Under the pieces are notes generated by a model. The model was given only the letters and a program-made list of their open reading frames with translations, did not search any database and was not told the origin of the DNA. This document shows positions 1 to 5,213 of a stretch of 7,181 nucleotides of DNA, in pieces. The stretch is from NCBI GenBank assembly GCA_002397355.1, contig DHAI01000080.1:7961-15141 (forward strand). The letters are read 5' to 3'. Every line of letters begins with the position of its first letter. Within the stretch, counting starts at the first letter, position 1. This stretch comes from Ruminococcaceae bacterium UBA4958. Its GTDB lineage: Bacteria > Bacillota > Clostridia > Oscillospirales > Acutalibacteraceae. The position numbers and the translations under genes are program-made.

Positions 1-861
1 TGTCCCGTACACCCCCCAGAGCTTGCCCTCGGCGAGCGCGTCCGCCGGTTCGGCGGTGGAGAGCGTCAGCGCGCCCGCGACGCTTTGCGTGTCGGAGGCA
101 TTGTCCGCGCTGCCTGCCGTCGCGGCGTGCCCGACGGATTTGTCGGCGTCCGCCGTATTGTCCGCGCTGCCCAGGCCCACGTCGGCTTTTGTCACGGTCA
201 CATTGTCGGTCAGGGCGTGGCCGTTCACCGTGGTGGACTTGTCGGCTTTCGCCGTCCAGGCTGCCTTCTGGGCGGCCGTGACGTGGATGCCGTCGTCGGC
301 GATGTGCGCGTGGGCGTCGTCGTATCCCATGACGCCGTCCGTCACGTTCGTTTTCGCCGCGATCCGCGCGTCGACGGCCGGGACGAGCTGCCCGGAAATC
401 GCGTCCTCGGCGTTCCGGGCCGCGGTATCGGCGCGTTCCGCGGCGGTGTCCGCCTTGTTGAGGGCGGTGACGAGGGCCGAATACTCGCCCGTCGCCTCGA
501 CCGCCGATTCCAGGCTCGACGCCGTGACGTGCAGCGTCAGGCCGTCCGCTTTCAGCGGCGGGAAGTCCGGCCCCGCCAGCAGGAACTGGCAGGAGTGGAT
601 GCCCCTGTCCGCCGTCATCTCCGGCGGTATGACGAATTTCGCGGTGCCGCCGTCCGCGTCAGCGACCGCGCCGTCCGTGAAAACCGGCGGGTTGGAGTCC
701 GCCAGATACATGCGCGGCGTGCAGCCCGCCAGGTTGACCGGCTGCCCGCCGGAATCGAGGAACGTGACCGTGAGCGTGCGGGAACCGCCTTCCCCCTGCA
801 GCACGCGAGCCACGGCGCGGTTTTCTTTCCAGACCTCCAGGCTGACCGACAGATTTGCCAT
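1..861 (-). CDS. BppU-like phage baseplate/tail fibre protein, partial (C-terminus beyond left edge)
   Basis: 287 codons are visible from ATG at 861 and the frame is still open at base 1. A GAGGAGG site at 870-876 lies 8 nt upstream, which fixes the start. Residues 1 to about 115 resemble the N-terminal domain of phage baseplate upper proteins (BppU family): beta-rich, with a conserved-looking 'MYLAD' strand and a 'GTAKFVIPPEMT...G' segment. Residues about 125-165 are Ala-rich and helical (LNKADTAAERADTAARNAED), likely a trimeric coiled coil. From about residue 180 come typical tail-fibre segments: 'DGIHVTAAQKAAWTAKAD', 'VNGHALTDNVTVTKADVGLG', then repeated 'GSADN' units. In this family the N-terminus anchors to the baseplate and the C-terminus carries receptor-binding parts; the latter is missing here. 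It is the third gene of a minus-strand phage cassette, 17 nt after the holin-like gene. Family assignment is by motif recognition; the exact fibre role is inferred. Confidence 0.8.
   Translation of the reverse strand, partial: MANLSVSLEVWKENRAVARVLQGEGGSRTLTVTFLDSGGQPVNLAGCTPRMYLADSNPPVFTDGAVADADGGTAKFVIPPEMTADRGIHSCQFLLAGPDFPPLKADGLTLHVTASSLESAVEATGEYSALVTALNKADTAAERADTAARNAEDAISGQLVPAVDARIAAKTNVTDGVMGYDDAHAHIADDGIHVTAAQKAAWTAKADKSTTVNGHALTDNVTVTKADVGLGSADNTADADKSVGHAATAGSADNASDTQSVAGALTLSTAEPADALAEGKLWGVYGT
100..171 (-). repeat. Short in-frame repeat in the fibre gene
   Basis: The 15-mer ATTGTCCGCGCTGCC occurs at 100-114 and again at 157-171, exactly 57 bases (19 codons) apart, and encodes 'GSADN' each time. 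A related pair, GTCGGCTTT at 181-189 and 241-249, is 60 bases apart and encodes the KAD ends of neighbouring segments. These are tandem structural repeats within the fibre shaft, not a mobile repeat. Confidence 0.7.
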
Positions 862-878
862 TCGGGAAGCCTCCTCTC

Positions 879-1097
879 TTACCCCTTATCCCGCGGGACG
901 GCGCTCGTCCCCGCCGCCGCGGCGTCCACGAGGCCCTCGCCGACGATATACGCGACGACCGCCGCCCCCGCCATGATGATCGCCGTGACCTGCGCGGCCT
1001 GTGTCTGCGCTCCGCCGCATGCGACGACGAGCAGCGCCGCGAAGGACGCGACCGCCGTCCACAGCTTCCGGGACGTCAGCTTCTTTTTCCAGTCCAT
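879..1097 (-). CDS. Small holin-like phage membrane protein
   Basis: 72 residues from ATG at 1097, which is preceded by AAAAGGAGG at 1107-1115 with 9 nt spacing. The frame opens further upstream, to 1214, but that extension would overlap the XhlA-like gene and lacks this ribosome binding site. The protein starts with a basic amphipathic stretch (MDWKKKLTSRKLW). Two hydrophobic segments follow, at about residues 12-29 and 37-53 (VTAIIMAGAAVVAYIVG), then an Ala-rich polar tail ending PRDKG. A short size, basic N-terminus and two membrane spans fit small class II-type holins of Gram-positive phages, which open the membrane to release endolysin. It lies between the XhlA-like gene (35 nt upstream) and the fibre gene (17 nt downstream), so all three are probably co-transcribed. 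The 'IIMAGA.VVAYIVGEGL' segment is familiar from clostridial phage holins. No lysin is visible; it may lie beyond the left edge. Confidence 0.72.
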   Translation of the reverse strand: MDWKKKLTSRKLWTAVASFAALLVVACGGAQTQAAQVTAIIMAGAAVVAYIVGEGLVDAAAAGTSAVPRDKG

Positions 1098-1132
1098 GCT
1101 TTTGTTCCTCCTTTTCGCCCCGCCCGGGGCGA

Positions 1133-1474
1133 TCATTTCAAAATGAGAGCCAGGACCGCCGCCGCGGTCCCCGCTCCGGCCGCGCCGATGATCGCCGCCA
1201 CCAGTTTGTCCCACCGGCGGCCCGGGCGGGCCGTGATCCCCTTGACGTCGGTCTTGATCTCCCTGACGTCGGACTCCAGCCCGTCCACCTTCTCGTCCAC
1301 CCTCGCCATCGCCGCCGTGAGGCCCCGGATGTCCCGGACCTCCGCCTCCAGCCCGTCGATGCGCTTATGGGCGGATTTCGCGCTGTCCAGCGCCTGCTGG
1401 GAAATGTCCGCCTTTCCCGCCTCCTCTCCGATCTGCGCCGCTTGGTTTTCCGTTCGGGCGTGCGGATTTGTCAT
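1133..1474 (-). CDS. XhlA-like phage haemolysin/holin-associated protein
   Basis: 113 residues from ATG at 1474. Residues about 25-80 are charged and heptad-like (IDGLEAEVRDIRGL, VDEKVDGLESDVREIKTDVKGI), predicting a coiled coil. A single C-terminal membrane segment spans about residues 91-112 (LVAAIIGAAGAGTAAAVLALIL), ending in Lys. This layout is that of the XhlA family (PBSX of Bacillus), whose members are small membrane-anchored proteins that work with a holin in host lysis; this protein is somewhat longer than the usual 80-90 residues. The gene following it is a holin-like protein, which supports the call. A TTG at 1483 could add three residues, but the GGGGGG site at 1485-1490 lies only 1 nt from it and 10 nt from the ATG, so the ATG is preferred. 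An in-frame TGA at 1493-1495 excludes longer forms. Confidence 0.75.
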   Translation of the reverse strand: MTNPHARTENQAAQIGEEAGKADISQQALDSAKSAHKRIDGLEAEVRDIRGLTAAMARVDEKVDGLESDVREIKTDVKGITARPGRRWDKLVAAIIGAAGAGTAAAVLALILK

Positions 1475-1656
1475 CGCATGCAAGCCCCCCTTTCACTTCA
1501 CCCGCGAACTGGCCGGGAAATTGGCCTGCAGAGGGAAATTCCGCAACGAGACGCCGCTGTTTTTCGATTTGCTTCGGGACGGCCGCCGCCGTCGGGTTTT
1601 CCGCGCGGGCGCATTCGCACTAGAGGAAGGGAACCCGGTGGTTCCCGAAAGGGCCG
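1475..1656. other. Gene-free junction between the rhamnosidase terminator and the phage cassette
   Basis: No reading frame here has both a credible start and a ribosome binding site. The only landmark besides the AAAGGGGGG site of the XhlA-like gene is a perfect 7-bp inverted repeat, GGGAACC (1629-1635) and GGTTCCC (1640-1646), with a 4-base loop. I see no clear -35/-10 pair on the minus strand to drive the phage genes. This stretch is the boundary between a host-type gene and phage-type genes, so an attachment site or a recombination joint could lie here, but no matching partner repeat is visible in the window. Confidence 0.5.
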
Positions 1657-1692
1657 AAAAAACGGGCGCGCCACGCCCTGTGGCACGCCCGT
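1657..1692 (-). terminator. Strong intrinsic terminator of the rhamnosidase gene
   Basis: Read on the minus strand, a 13-bp stem (ACGGGCGTGCCAC pairing with GTGGCGCGCCCGT, one G-U wobble) with loop AGGGC is followed directly by TTTTTT (the A run at 1657-1662). It begins 18 nt after the rhamnosidase stop codon. This is a textbook Rho-independent terminator and separates the rhamnosidase transcript from the phage genes downstream. Confidence 0.92.
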
Positions 1693-1710
1693 CCGAGTTA
1701 TTTCGCCTGT

Positions 1711-4368
1711 TTATTTTGCAGCCGCGCAATGGAATTCCCAGTGCCCGGAGCCGCATTCGAAAACGATCCTGCCGTTTTCGTCCGTGCGCGCCGCCGGTTC
1801 CGCGGCTTTGCCTCCCACGGTGACGCTTTCGCAGGAAGCGGCGGGCAGGATCACCGTGGCGGTCGTGTTGTGCGGGATCTCCGCGCTGTATGCCAGCGCG
1901 CCGCCCTTGCGCTCCCAGCGGGAGCTTACGCGGCCGTAGGGGGTTTCGTGACTCGCCTGCGCCCAGTCGAGGGAATCCCCCGGCGTCGGGTGAAGCACGA
2001 TGTGCTTGTAGCCCGGGCGCTTTTCGTCGATGTCGATGCCCGCCACCGTCTGGTAGAGCCAGCTCCCGATGGAGCCGTAGGCGTAGTGGTTGAAGGAGTT
2101 CATGCCGGGGCTCCAGAAGGTGCCGTCCGGTTTCAGGCCGTCCCAGTGCTCCCAGACGGTCGTCGCGCCCTTTGTCACCTGGTACAGCCAGGAGGGGTAG
2201 TCCTTTTGCAGCAGCAGGCGGTAGGCGGCTTCCGGGTGGCCGTTCCGGCTGAGGACGTGGCAGAGATACGGCGTCCCGAGGAAGCCGGTGTCCAGGTGCC
2301 AGCCGTTCTCCTTCAGCAGGGCCAGCAGGGAATCCACCGTCCGCTTCCGGTGCTTTTCCTCCACGAGGCCGAACATCAGCGCGAGCACATGGGCTGTCTG
2401 CGTGTGAACCGCCAGGCGGCCCGTCGGGGTAAAGTATTCGCGGCGGAAAGATTTCACGATGTCGCGTTCCAGCGCGGCGTACTCCTCCGCCTCGTCCTCT
2501 TTGCCCAGCGCGGCGGCCGCTTTTGCGAGCAGCGAGGCGGAATGGGCGTAAAAAGCCGTGGCGGTGTAGTCGTTCGGCGTTGCGCCGAAGCAGTTGTCGT
2601 CCGCCGCGTGGACGCGGTCGAGCGCCAGCCAGTCGCCGAAGTGGAAGCCGGTGTCCCACATGTTGCCGTGCGCCCTGCCGCGGATGTATTCCACCCATTT
2701 TTTCATGCTGGCGTACTGCTCCGCCAGCACCTTCCTGTCGCCGAAGCAGAGGTAGACCTGCCAGGGGCAGATGACCGCGGCGTCTCCCCAGCCGGTGGAG
2801 CCGTAGCTGTTCGGGTCGAGCACCTGAGGCACCACATGCGCCACGCTGCCGTTCGGAAGCTGATCGGCCTCCAGGTCGCGCAGCCATTTCTTGAAGAACA
2901 GCGCGGTGTCCATGTTGAAGCAGGCGGTGCGGGCGAACACCTGCGCGTCGCCCGTCCAGCCGAGGCGCTCGTCGCGCTGCGGGCAGTCGGTCGGCACGTC
3001 TACGAAGTTGCCCTTCTGGCCCCACAGGATGTTGTGCTGCAGCTTGTTCACCAGGTCGTCCGAGCAGCGGAAGCCGCCTGTTTTCGCCATGCCGGAGTGG
3101 AGGACGACACCCTCGAAATCCTCCATTTTCACTTCCCCCGGATATTCCGCCACGTGGACATAGCGGAATCCCTGGTAGGTGAAATGCGGCTCGAAGGTTT
3201 CCACGCCTTCGCCCTTCAGGCGGTAATCCACCGTTTCCTTGGCGGAGCGAAGGTTTTCAGTGTAGAGGTTGCCGTCTTTGTCCAGAATCTCCGCGTGGTG
3301 CAGCAGCACGCGGCTGCCGCGCGGCCCGGAGACGCGGAAGCGCACCCACCCGACCATATTCTGGCCGAAGTCGAGAACGGTTTCGCCCTTCGGCGTGCGA
3401 AAGAGGGAGACCGGGCGGATCGTCTCCTGCGCCTTTACGGGGATGTTTTCCTGCGCGGTGAGGATGCGCTTGTCGGCCGTGACCGGGTGCGCGCCGGTCC
3501 AGCCGCGGTCGTCGAAGCCCGGCAGGTCCCAGCCGGGCTGCTCTTTTGCGGCGTCGTAGATCTCGCCGTCGTAGATCTCGCTTTTCAGGATCGCTCCGGG
3601 GGAGGTTTTCCAGGTGCCGTCCGTCGCGACGGTTTGGCGCCTGCCGTCCCGGTAAACGATGCGGATTTCCGCAAGCAGGGAAGTGCGCATACCGTATTTT
3701 CCTCTCGCGTCTTTTTCCCAGCCGGCCAGCGGGCCTTTGAACCAGCCGTTGCCGAGGAGCGCGCCGACCGCGTTTTCCCCTTGGCGGATCTGCGCGGTGA
3801 CGTCGTAGGTCTGGTACTGCAGCCGTTTGTGGTAGGAGGTCCATCCCGGCGTCAGGAAGCAGTCGCCCACCTTTTCCCCGTTCAGGCGCAGCTCGTAAAG
3901 CCCCTGCGCCGTCGCGTAGGCGCGCGCGCAGGCGACGTCTCCCGTCACGGCGAAGCCCTTCCGGAAGCACGGCGCCGCGGCGGAATAAGCCGGGCGTTCT
4001 TCTTGGTCCGCGCTGATGAATTCGGCGGTCCACTCGTCCGGGCTGAAAAAGGCGGTTTCAAAGAACGCCCCGTTCCAGGCGGCGGTTCCGGCAGCGCCCG
4101 CGCCGATGCGGACACGCCAGAAATACCGCGTCGTGCTTTTCAGCTCCGGCCCCGCGTAGGCGACGTGCGCGGATTCGTCCGACGCCACGCTGCCGCTGTC
4201 CCACAGCGGGTCCGCAAAGCTTTCGTCCTCCGCGACCTGCACCTGATATTGCGTCTGCATCACGCCGTTTTGATCCGACTGGATTTTCCATGAAAATTCC
4301 GGGCGGCGTTCGTCGAGGCCGACCGGATTTTTCCGGTAACTGCACCGTAAATCGTAGGTTTGTAACAT
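1711..4368 (-). CDS. Alpha-L-rhamnosidase, glycoside hydrolase family 78
   Basis: A complete 885-residue enzyme. GH78 enzymes release terminal alpha-L-rhamnose from plant glycosides, rhamnogalacturonan or bacterial polysaccharides by an inverting mechanism. Domain order: an Ig/Fn3-like N-terminal domain (about 1-105), the beta-sandwich rhamnosidase N domain (about 125-300), a concanavalin-like domain (about 310-425), the (alpha/alpha)6 catalytic barrel (about 430-770) and a C-terminal beta domain (about 775-850). The signature DCPQRDERLGWTGD is at 461-474, in which E467 aligns with the family's general acid and D461/D474 with sugar-binding acids. TTVWEHWDG at 736-744 holds E740, the expected general base. 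There is no signal peptide or membrane segment, so it acts in the cytoplasm on imported oligosaccharides or glycosides. Start: ATG at 4368 with AAAGGAG at 4376-4382, 7 nt away. It is a single-gene unit with its own promoter and terminator; no rhamnose transporter or catabolic gene is in view. The exact substrate cannot be read. Confidence 0.96.
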   Translation of the reverse strand: MLQTYDLRCSYRKNPVGLDERRPEFSWKIQSDQNGVMQTQYQVQVAEDESFADPLWDSGSVASDESAHVAYAGPELKSTTRYFWRVRIGAGAAGTAAWNGAFFETAFFSPDEWTAEFISADQEERPAYSAAAPCFRKGFAVTGDVACARAYATAQGLYELRLNGEKVGDCFLTPGWTSYHKRLQYQTYDVTAQIRQGENAVGALLGNGWFKGPLAGWEKDARGKYGMRTSLLAEIRIVYRDGRRQTVATDGTWKTSPGAILKSEIYDGEIYDAAKEQPGWDLPGFDDRGWTGAHPVTADKRILTAQENIPVKAQETIRPVSLFRTPKGETVLDFGQNMVGWVRFRVSGPRGSRVLLHHAEILDKDGNLYTENLRSAKETVDYRLKGEGVETFEPHFTYQGFRYVHVAEYPGEVKMEDFEGVVLHSGMAKTGGFRCSDDLVNKLQHNILWGQKGNFVDVPTDCPQRDERLGWTGDAQVFARTACFNMDTALFFKKWLRDLEADQLPNGSVAHVVPQVLDPNSYGSTGWGDAAVICPWQVYLCFGDRKVLAEQYASMKKWVEYIRGRAHGNMWDTGFHFGDWLALDRVHAADDNCFGATPNDYTATAFYAHSASLLAKAAAALGKEDEAEEYAALERDIVKSFRREYFTPTGRLAVHTQTAHVLALMFGLVEEKHRKRTVDSLLALLKENGWHLDTGFLGTPYLCHVLSRNGHPEAAYRLLLQKDYPSWLYQVTKGATTVWEHWDGLKPDGTFWSPGMNSFNHYAYGSIGSWLYQTVAGIDIDEKRPGYKHIVLHPTPGDSLDWAQASHETPYGRVSSRWERKGGALAYSAEIPHNTTATVILPAASCESVTVGGKAAEPAARTDENGRIVFECGSGHWEFHCAAAK

Positions 4369-4429
4369 TGTTCTGCTCCTTTACGCTGTGTCTTTCTGAT
4401 CAAATATCCCTGGAATGTCGCTGGCCGTT

Positions 4430-4450
4430 CTCCGCGGAATTCCGCCGGAG
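4430..4450 (-). promoter_or_regulatory. Palindrome in the rhamnosidase leader, possible operator
   Basis: The core GCGGAATTCCGC (4434-4445) is a perfect 12-base palindrome flanked by CTCCG on the left and CGGAG on the right; the outer arms are offset by one inserted base. It lies about 10-30 bases downstream of the predicted rhamnosidase transcription start, a position where a bound repressor would block elongation. It could equally fold as a leader-RNA hairpin. The role is inferred only from symmetry and position. Confidence 0.4.
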
Positions 4451-4466
4451 TACGCCGACAGCTTTC

Positions 4467-4495
4467 AGTATAAGGGCATTTTTCGATACAGGCAA
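4467..4495 (-). promoter_or_regulatory. Sigma-A-type promoter of the rhamnosidase gene
   Basis: On the minus strand the -35 is TTGCCT (4490-4495, 4 of 6 consensus bases) and the -10 is TATACT (4467-4472, 5 of 6), separated by 17 bp. Transcription would start near 4460, giving a leader of roughly 90 nt before the ATG at 4368. An A-tract on the same strand (complement of the T run at 4523-4529) lies about 28 bp upstream of the -35 and may bend the DNA. Confidence 0.7.
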
Positions 4496-4537
4496 GGGGA
4501 AAACCCGCTGAACTTTCCTCCGTTTTTTTGCGCTTTC

Positions 4538-4581
4538 CGCCCGCCCGTTCACACGAGTGAACAAATGTGAACGGACGGGCG
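4538..4581. repeat. Imperfect 16-bp inverted repeat with three 10-bp-phased GTGAAC/GTTCAC motifs
   Basis: The left arm (4538-4553) and right arm (4566-4581) are inverted repeats of 16 bases with one mismatch, read as G-U on the minus strand, around a 12-base centre. Nested in it are GTTCAC at 4547, GTGAAC at 4557 and GTGAAC at 4567, so the motif starts are exactly 10 bp apart, placing all three on one face of the helix. It sits between divergent genes, upstream of both predicted promoters (-35 elements at 4490-4495 and 4606-4612). No U-run follows the stem on either strand, so it is unlikely to be a terminator. A transcription factor site array is the best guess. Confidence 0.5.
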
Positions 4582-4605
4582 CCGGGGCTTCCATCCCTTT
4601 TCCGG

Positions 4606-4634
4606 TTCTATTTTCCGCCCGCCCCACATACCTA
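4606..4634 (+). promoter_or_regulatory. Weak SigE-like promoter for spoIIID
   Basis: TTCTATT (4606-4612) partly matches the SigE -35 pattern (kmATATT). After a 14-bp spacer, CATACCTA (4627-4634) matches the CATA core of the SigE -10. Spacing and distance to the GTG start at 4666 fit. SigE transcription of spoIIID is established in Bacillus and clostridia; the match here is partial, so the assignment leans on that knowledge. Confidence 0.4.
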
Positions 4635-4652
4635 TTGGCAACCGGAATGTTT

Positions 4653-4658
4653 GGAGGG
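4653..4658 (+). promoter_or_regulatory. Ribosome binding site fixing the spoIIID GTG start
   Basis: GGAGGG lies 7 nt before the GTG at 4666. The frame could open at an ATG at 4567, but that would add 33 residues with no family counterpart and the ATG lies inside the inverted repeat, so the GTG is chosen. Confidence 0.8.
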
Positions 4659-4665
4659 TGGGGCT

Positions 4666-4935
4666 GTGAAAGGCATCGTTGAGGAGCGGGCCGTTGAACT
4701 GGGCCGATACATCGCTGAGAACGGCGCGACCGTCCGTGCGGCGGCAAAAAAGTTCGGCGTGAGCAAGAGCACTGTACATAAAGACGTGGCGCAGAGGCTG
4801 AAGATGATCGACACGCCTCTTTACCGCCAGGTGAAGGCTGTACTGGAGTACAACAAGTCGCAGCGCCACATTCGCGGCGGTATCGCCACCCGGCTGAAAT
4901 ACCGCCTGCGCGCGCAGGAGAGAGCGGACCAGTGA
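4666..4935 (+). CDS. spoIIID: Sporulation transcription factor SpoIIID
   Basis: 89 residues, close to the usual family size. SpoIIID is a small DNA-binding protein made in the mother cell after engulfment begins; it activates and represses many SigE-dependent genes and helps bring on SigK. The helix-turn-helix spans about residues 21-41 (ATVRAAAKKFGVSKSTVHKD). The second hallmark block, 'HIRGGIATRLKY' at 68-79, matches the conserved HIRGGxATRxKY of the family. The N-terminal 'IVEERAVELGRYI' is also characteristic. Translation starts at GTG. The tail after the conserved block (RLRAQERADQ) is basic and a little longer than in Bacillus. It appears to be transcribed alone: the rhamnosidase diverges from it, and a hairpin-rich region with a probable terminator follows. 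The gene marks the organism as an endospore former. Confidence 0.96.
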   Translation: MKGIVEERAVELGRYIAENGATVRAAAKKFGVSKSTVHKDVAQRLKMIDTPLYRQVKAVLEYNKSQRHIRGGIATRLKYRLRAQERADQ

Positions 4936-4998
4936 GGATGCCGCTTTCCCGGTGGGAAGACCGCGCTTCCCCGGACTGAAACCGTTCTGCCCGGGAGA

Positions 4999-5044
4999 TT
5001 TCTCCGCGGAAACGGAGCGGCCGCCGCGGGGCGGCCCGGAGAAA
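4999..5044. repeat. Nested inverted repeats after spoIIID
   Basis: TTTCTCCG (4999-5006) can pair with CGGAGAAA (5037-5044). Inside lies a perfect 7-bp hairpin, GGCCGCC (5019-5025) with GGCGGCC (5030-5036) around a GCGG tetraloop. CTCCG at 5002-5006 can alternatively pair with CGGAG at 5013-5017, so two folds compete. Nearby, just past the spoIIID stop, TTTCCC (4945-4950), GGGAAG (4954-4959) and CTTCCC (4966-4971) form another mutually exclusive set. No gene is visible in 4936-5213. The role is unknown; it may be a 3' UTR structure or simply GC-rich symmetry. Confidence 0.4.
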
Positions 5045-5057
5045 AAAGCACATCAAA

Positions 5058-5108
5058 ACACGCCTTGATCGGGCCGCGAATGCCGGTTCAGGGCGTGTCT
5101 TTCTGTCT
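5058..5108 (+). terminator. Probable intrinsic terminator after spoIIID
   Basis: ACACGCCTTGA (5058-5068) pairs with TTCAGGGCGTGT (5088-5098 for the paired bases; one U-G wobble), and the U-rich stretch CTTTCTGTCT (5099-5108) follows. It lies about 120 nt past the spoIIID stop. On the opposite strand the stem is followed by TTTTGATGTGCTTTTTT, so it could act in both directions, although no minus-strand gene needs it. The loop is long (about 19 bases) and the U-run is broken, which lowers confidence. Confidence 0.5.
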
Positions 5109-5200
5109 CGGCGCTTTTTCCGGCCGGGGAGGATTGGACCGGCCCGCCGCGGGCATACTACGAGAGGCAGCGGCAGAAAAATAAGCATAGCGTTGTGATA

Positions 5201-5206
5201 AGAGGG
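5201..5206 (+). promoter_or_regulatory. Ribosome binding site that decides the FAD-Rieske start
   Basis: AGAGGG lies only 1 nt from the ATG at 5208 but 7 nt from the in-frame GTG at 5214. The spacing favours the GTG. The resulting N-terminus (MRSLWMDD) also fits the 'M.SIW' start common in this enzyme family. Confidence 0.7.
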
Positions 5207-5213
5207 AATGAAC

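Noticed and set aside
23..976. Long plus-strand frames over the phage region (also 85-1146, 855-1823 and 1001-1939)
   Set aside because: All are antisense to the three phage genes, overlap one another, and give low-complexity Ala/Arg/Ser-rich products.
1517..1620. A third minus-strand frame reading 'PTAAAVPKQIEKQRR', which looks protein-like
   Set aside because: A TAG lies upstream with no start codon between, and the frame would overlap the XhlA-like gene by about 100 bases. At most it is a remnant of a lost phage gene.
1498..1686. A 62-codon minus-strand frame in the junction
   Set aside because: Its start lies inside the rhamnosidase terminator stem, it has no ribosome binding site, and its composition is Arg/Pro-rich.
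1493..3025. A 510-codon minus-strand frame ending just before the XhlA-like gene
   Set aside because: It is an out-of-frame shadow of the rhamnosidase running on through the terminator; the product is Arg/Gly/Pro-rich and of no known family.
1729..4293. An 854-codon open frame on the plus strand across the rhamnosidase gene
   Set aside because: It is exactly antisense to a well-supported GH78 gene. Its product is Val/Arg/Ala/Gly-rich with no recognisable domain, as expected of a GC-rich shadow frame.
4567..4665. An N-terminal extension of spoIIID from an ATG at 4567
   Set aside because: The extra 33 residues are unlike any SpoIIID, the ATG sits in an inverted repeat, and a good ribosome binding site serves the GTG at 4666.
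4938..4979. A 13-codon mini-frame just after spoIIID
   Set aside because: It has no properly spaced ribosome binding site and overlaps hairpin-forming sequence; chance is the simplest explanation.
5134..5159. TTGGAC and CATACT as a promoter for the FAD-Rieske gene
   Set aside because: The spacer is only 14 bp and both boxes are poor; not convincing.
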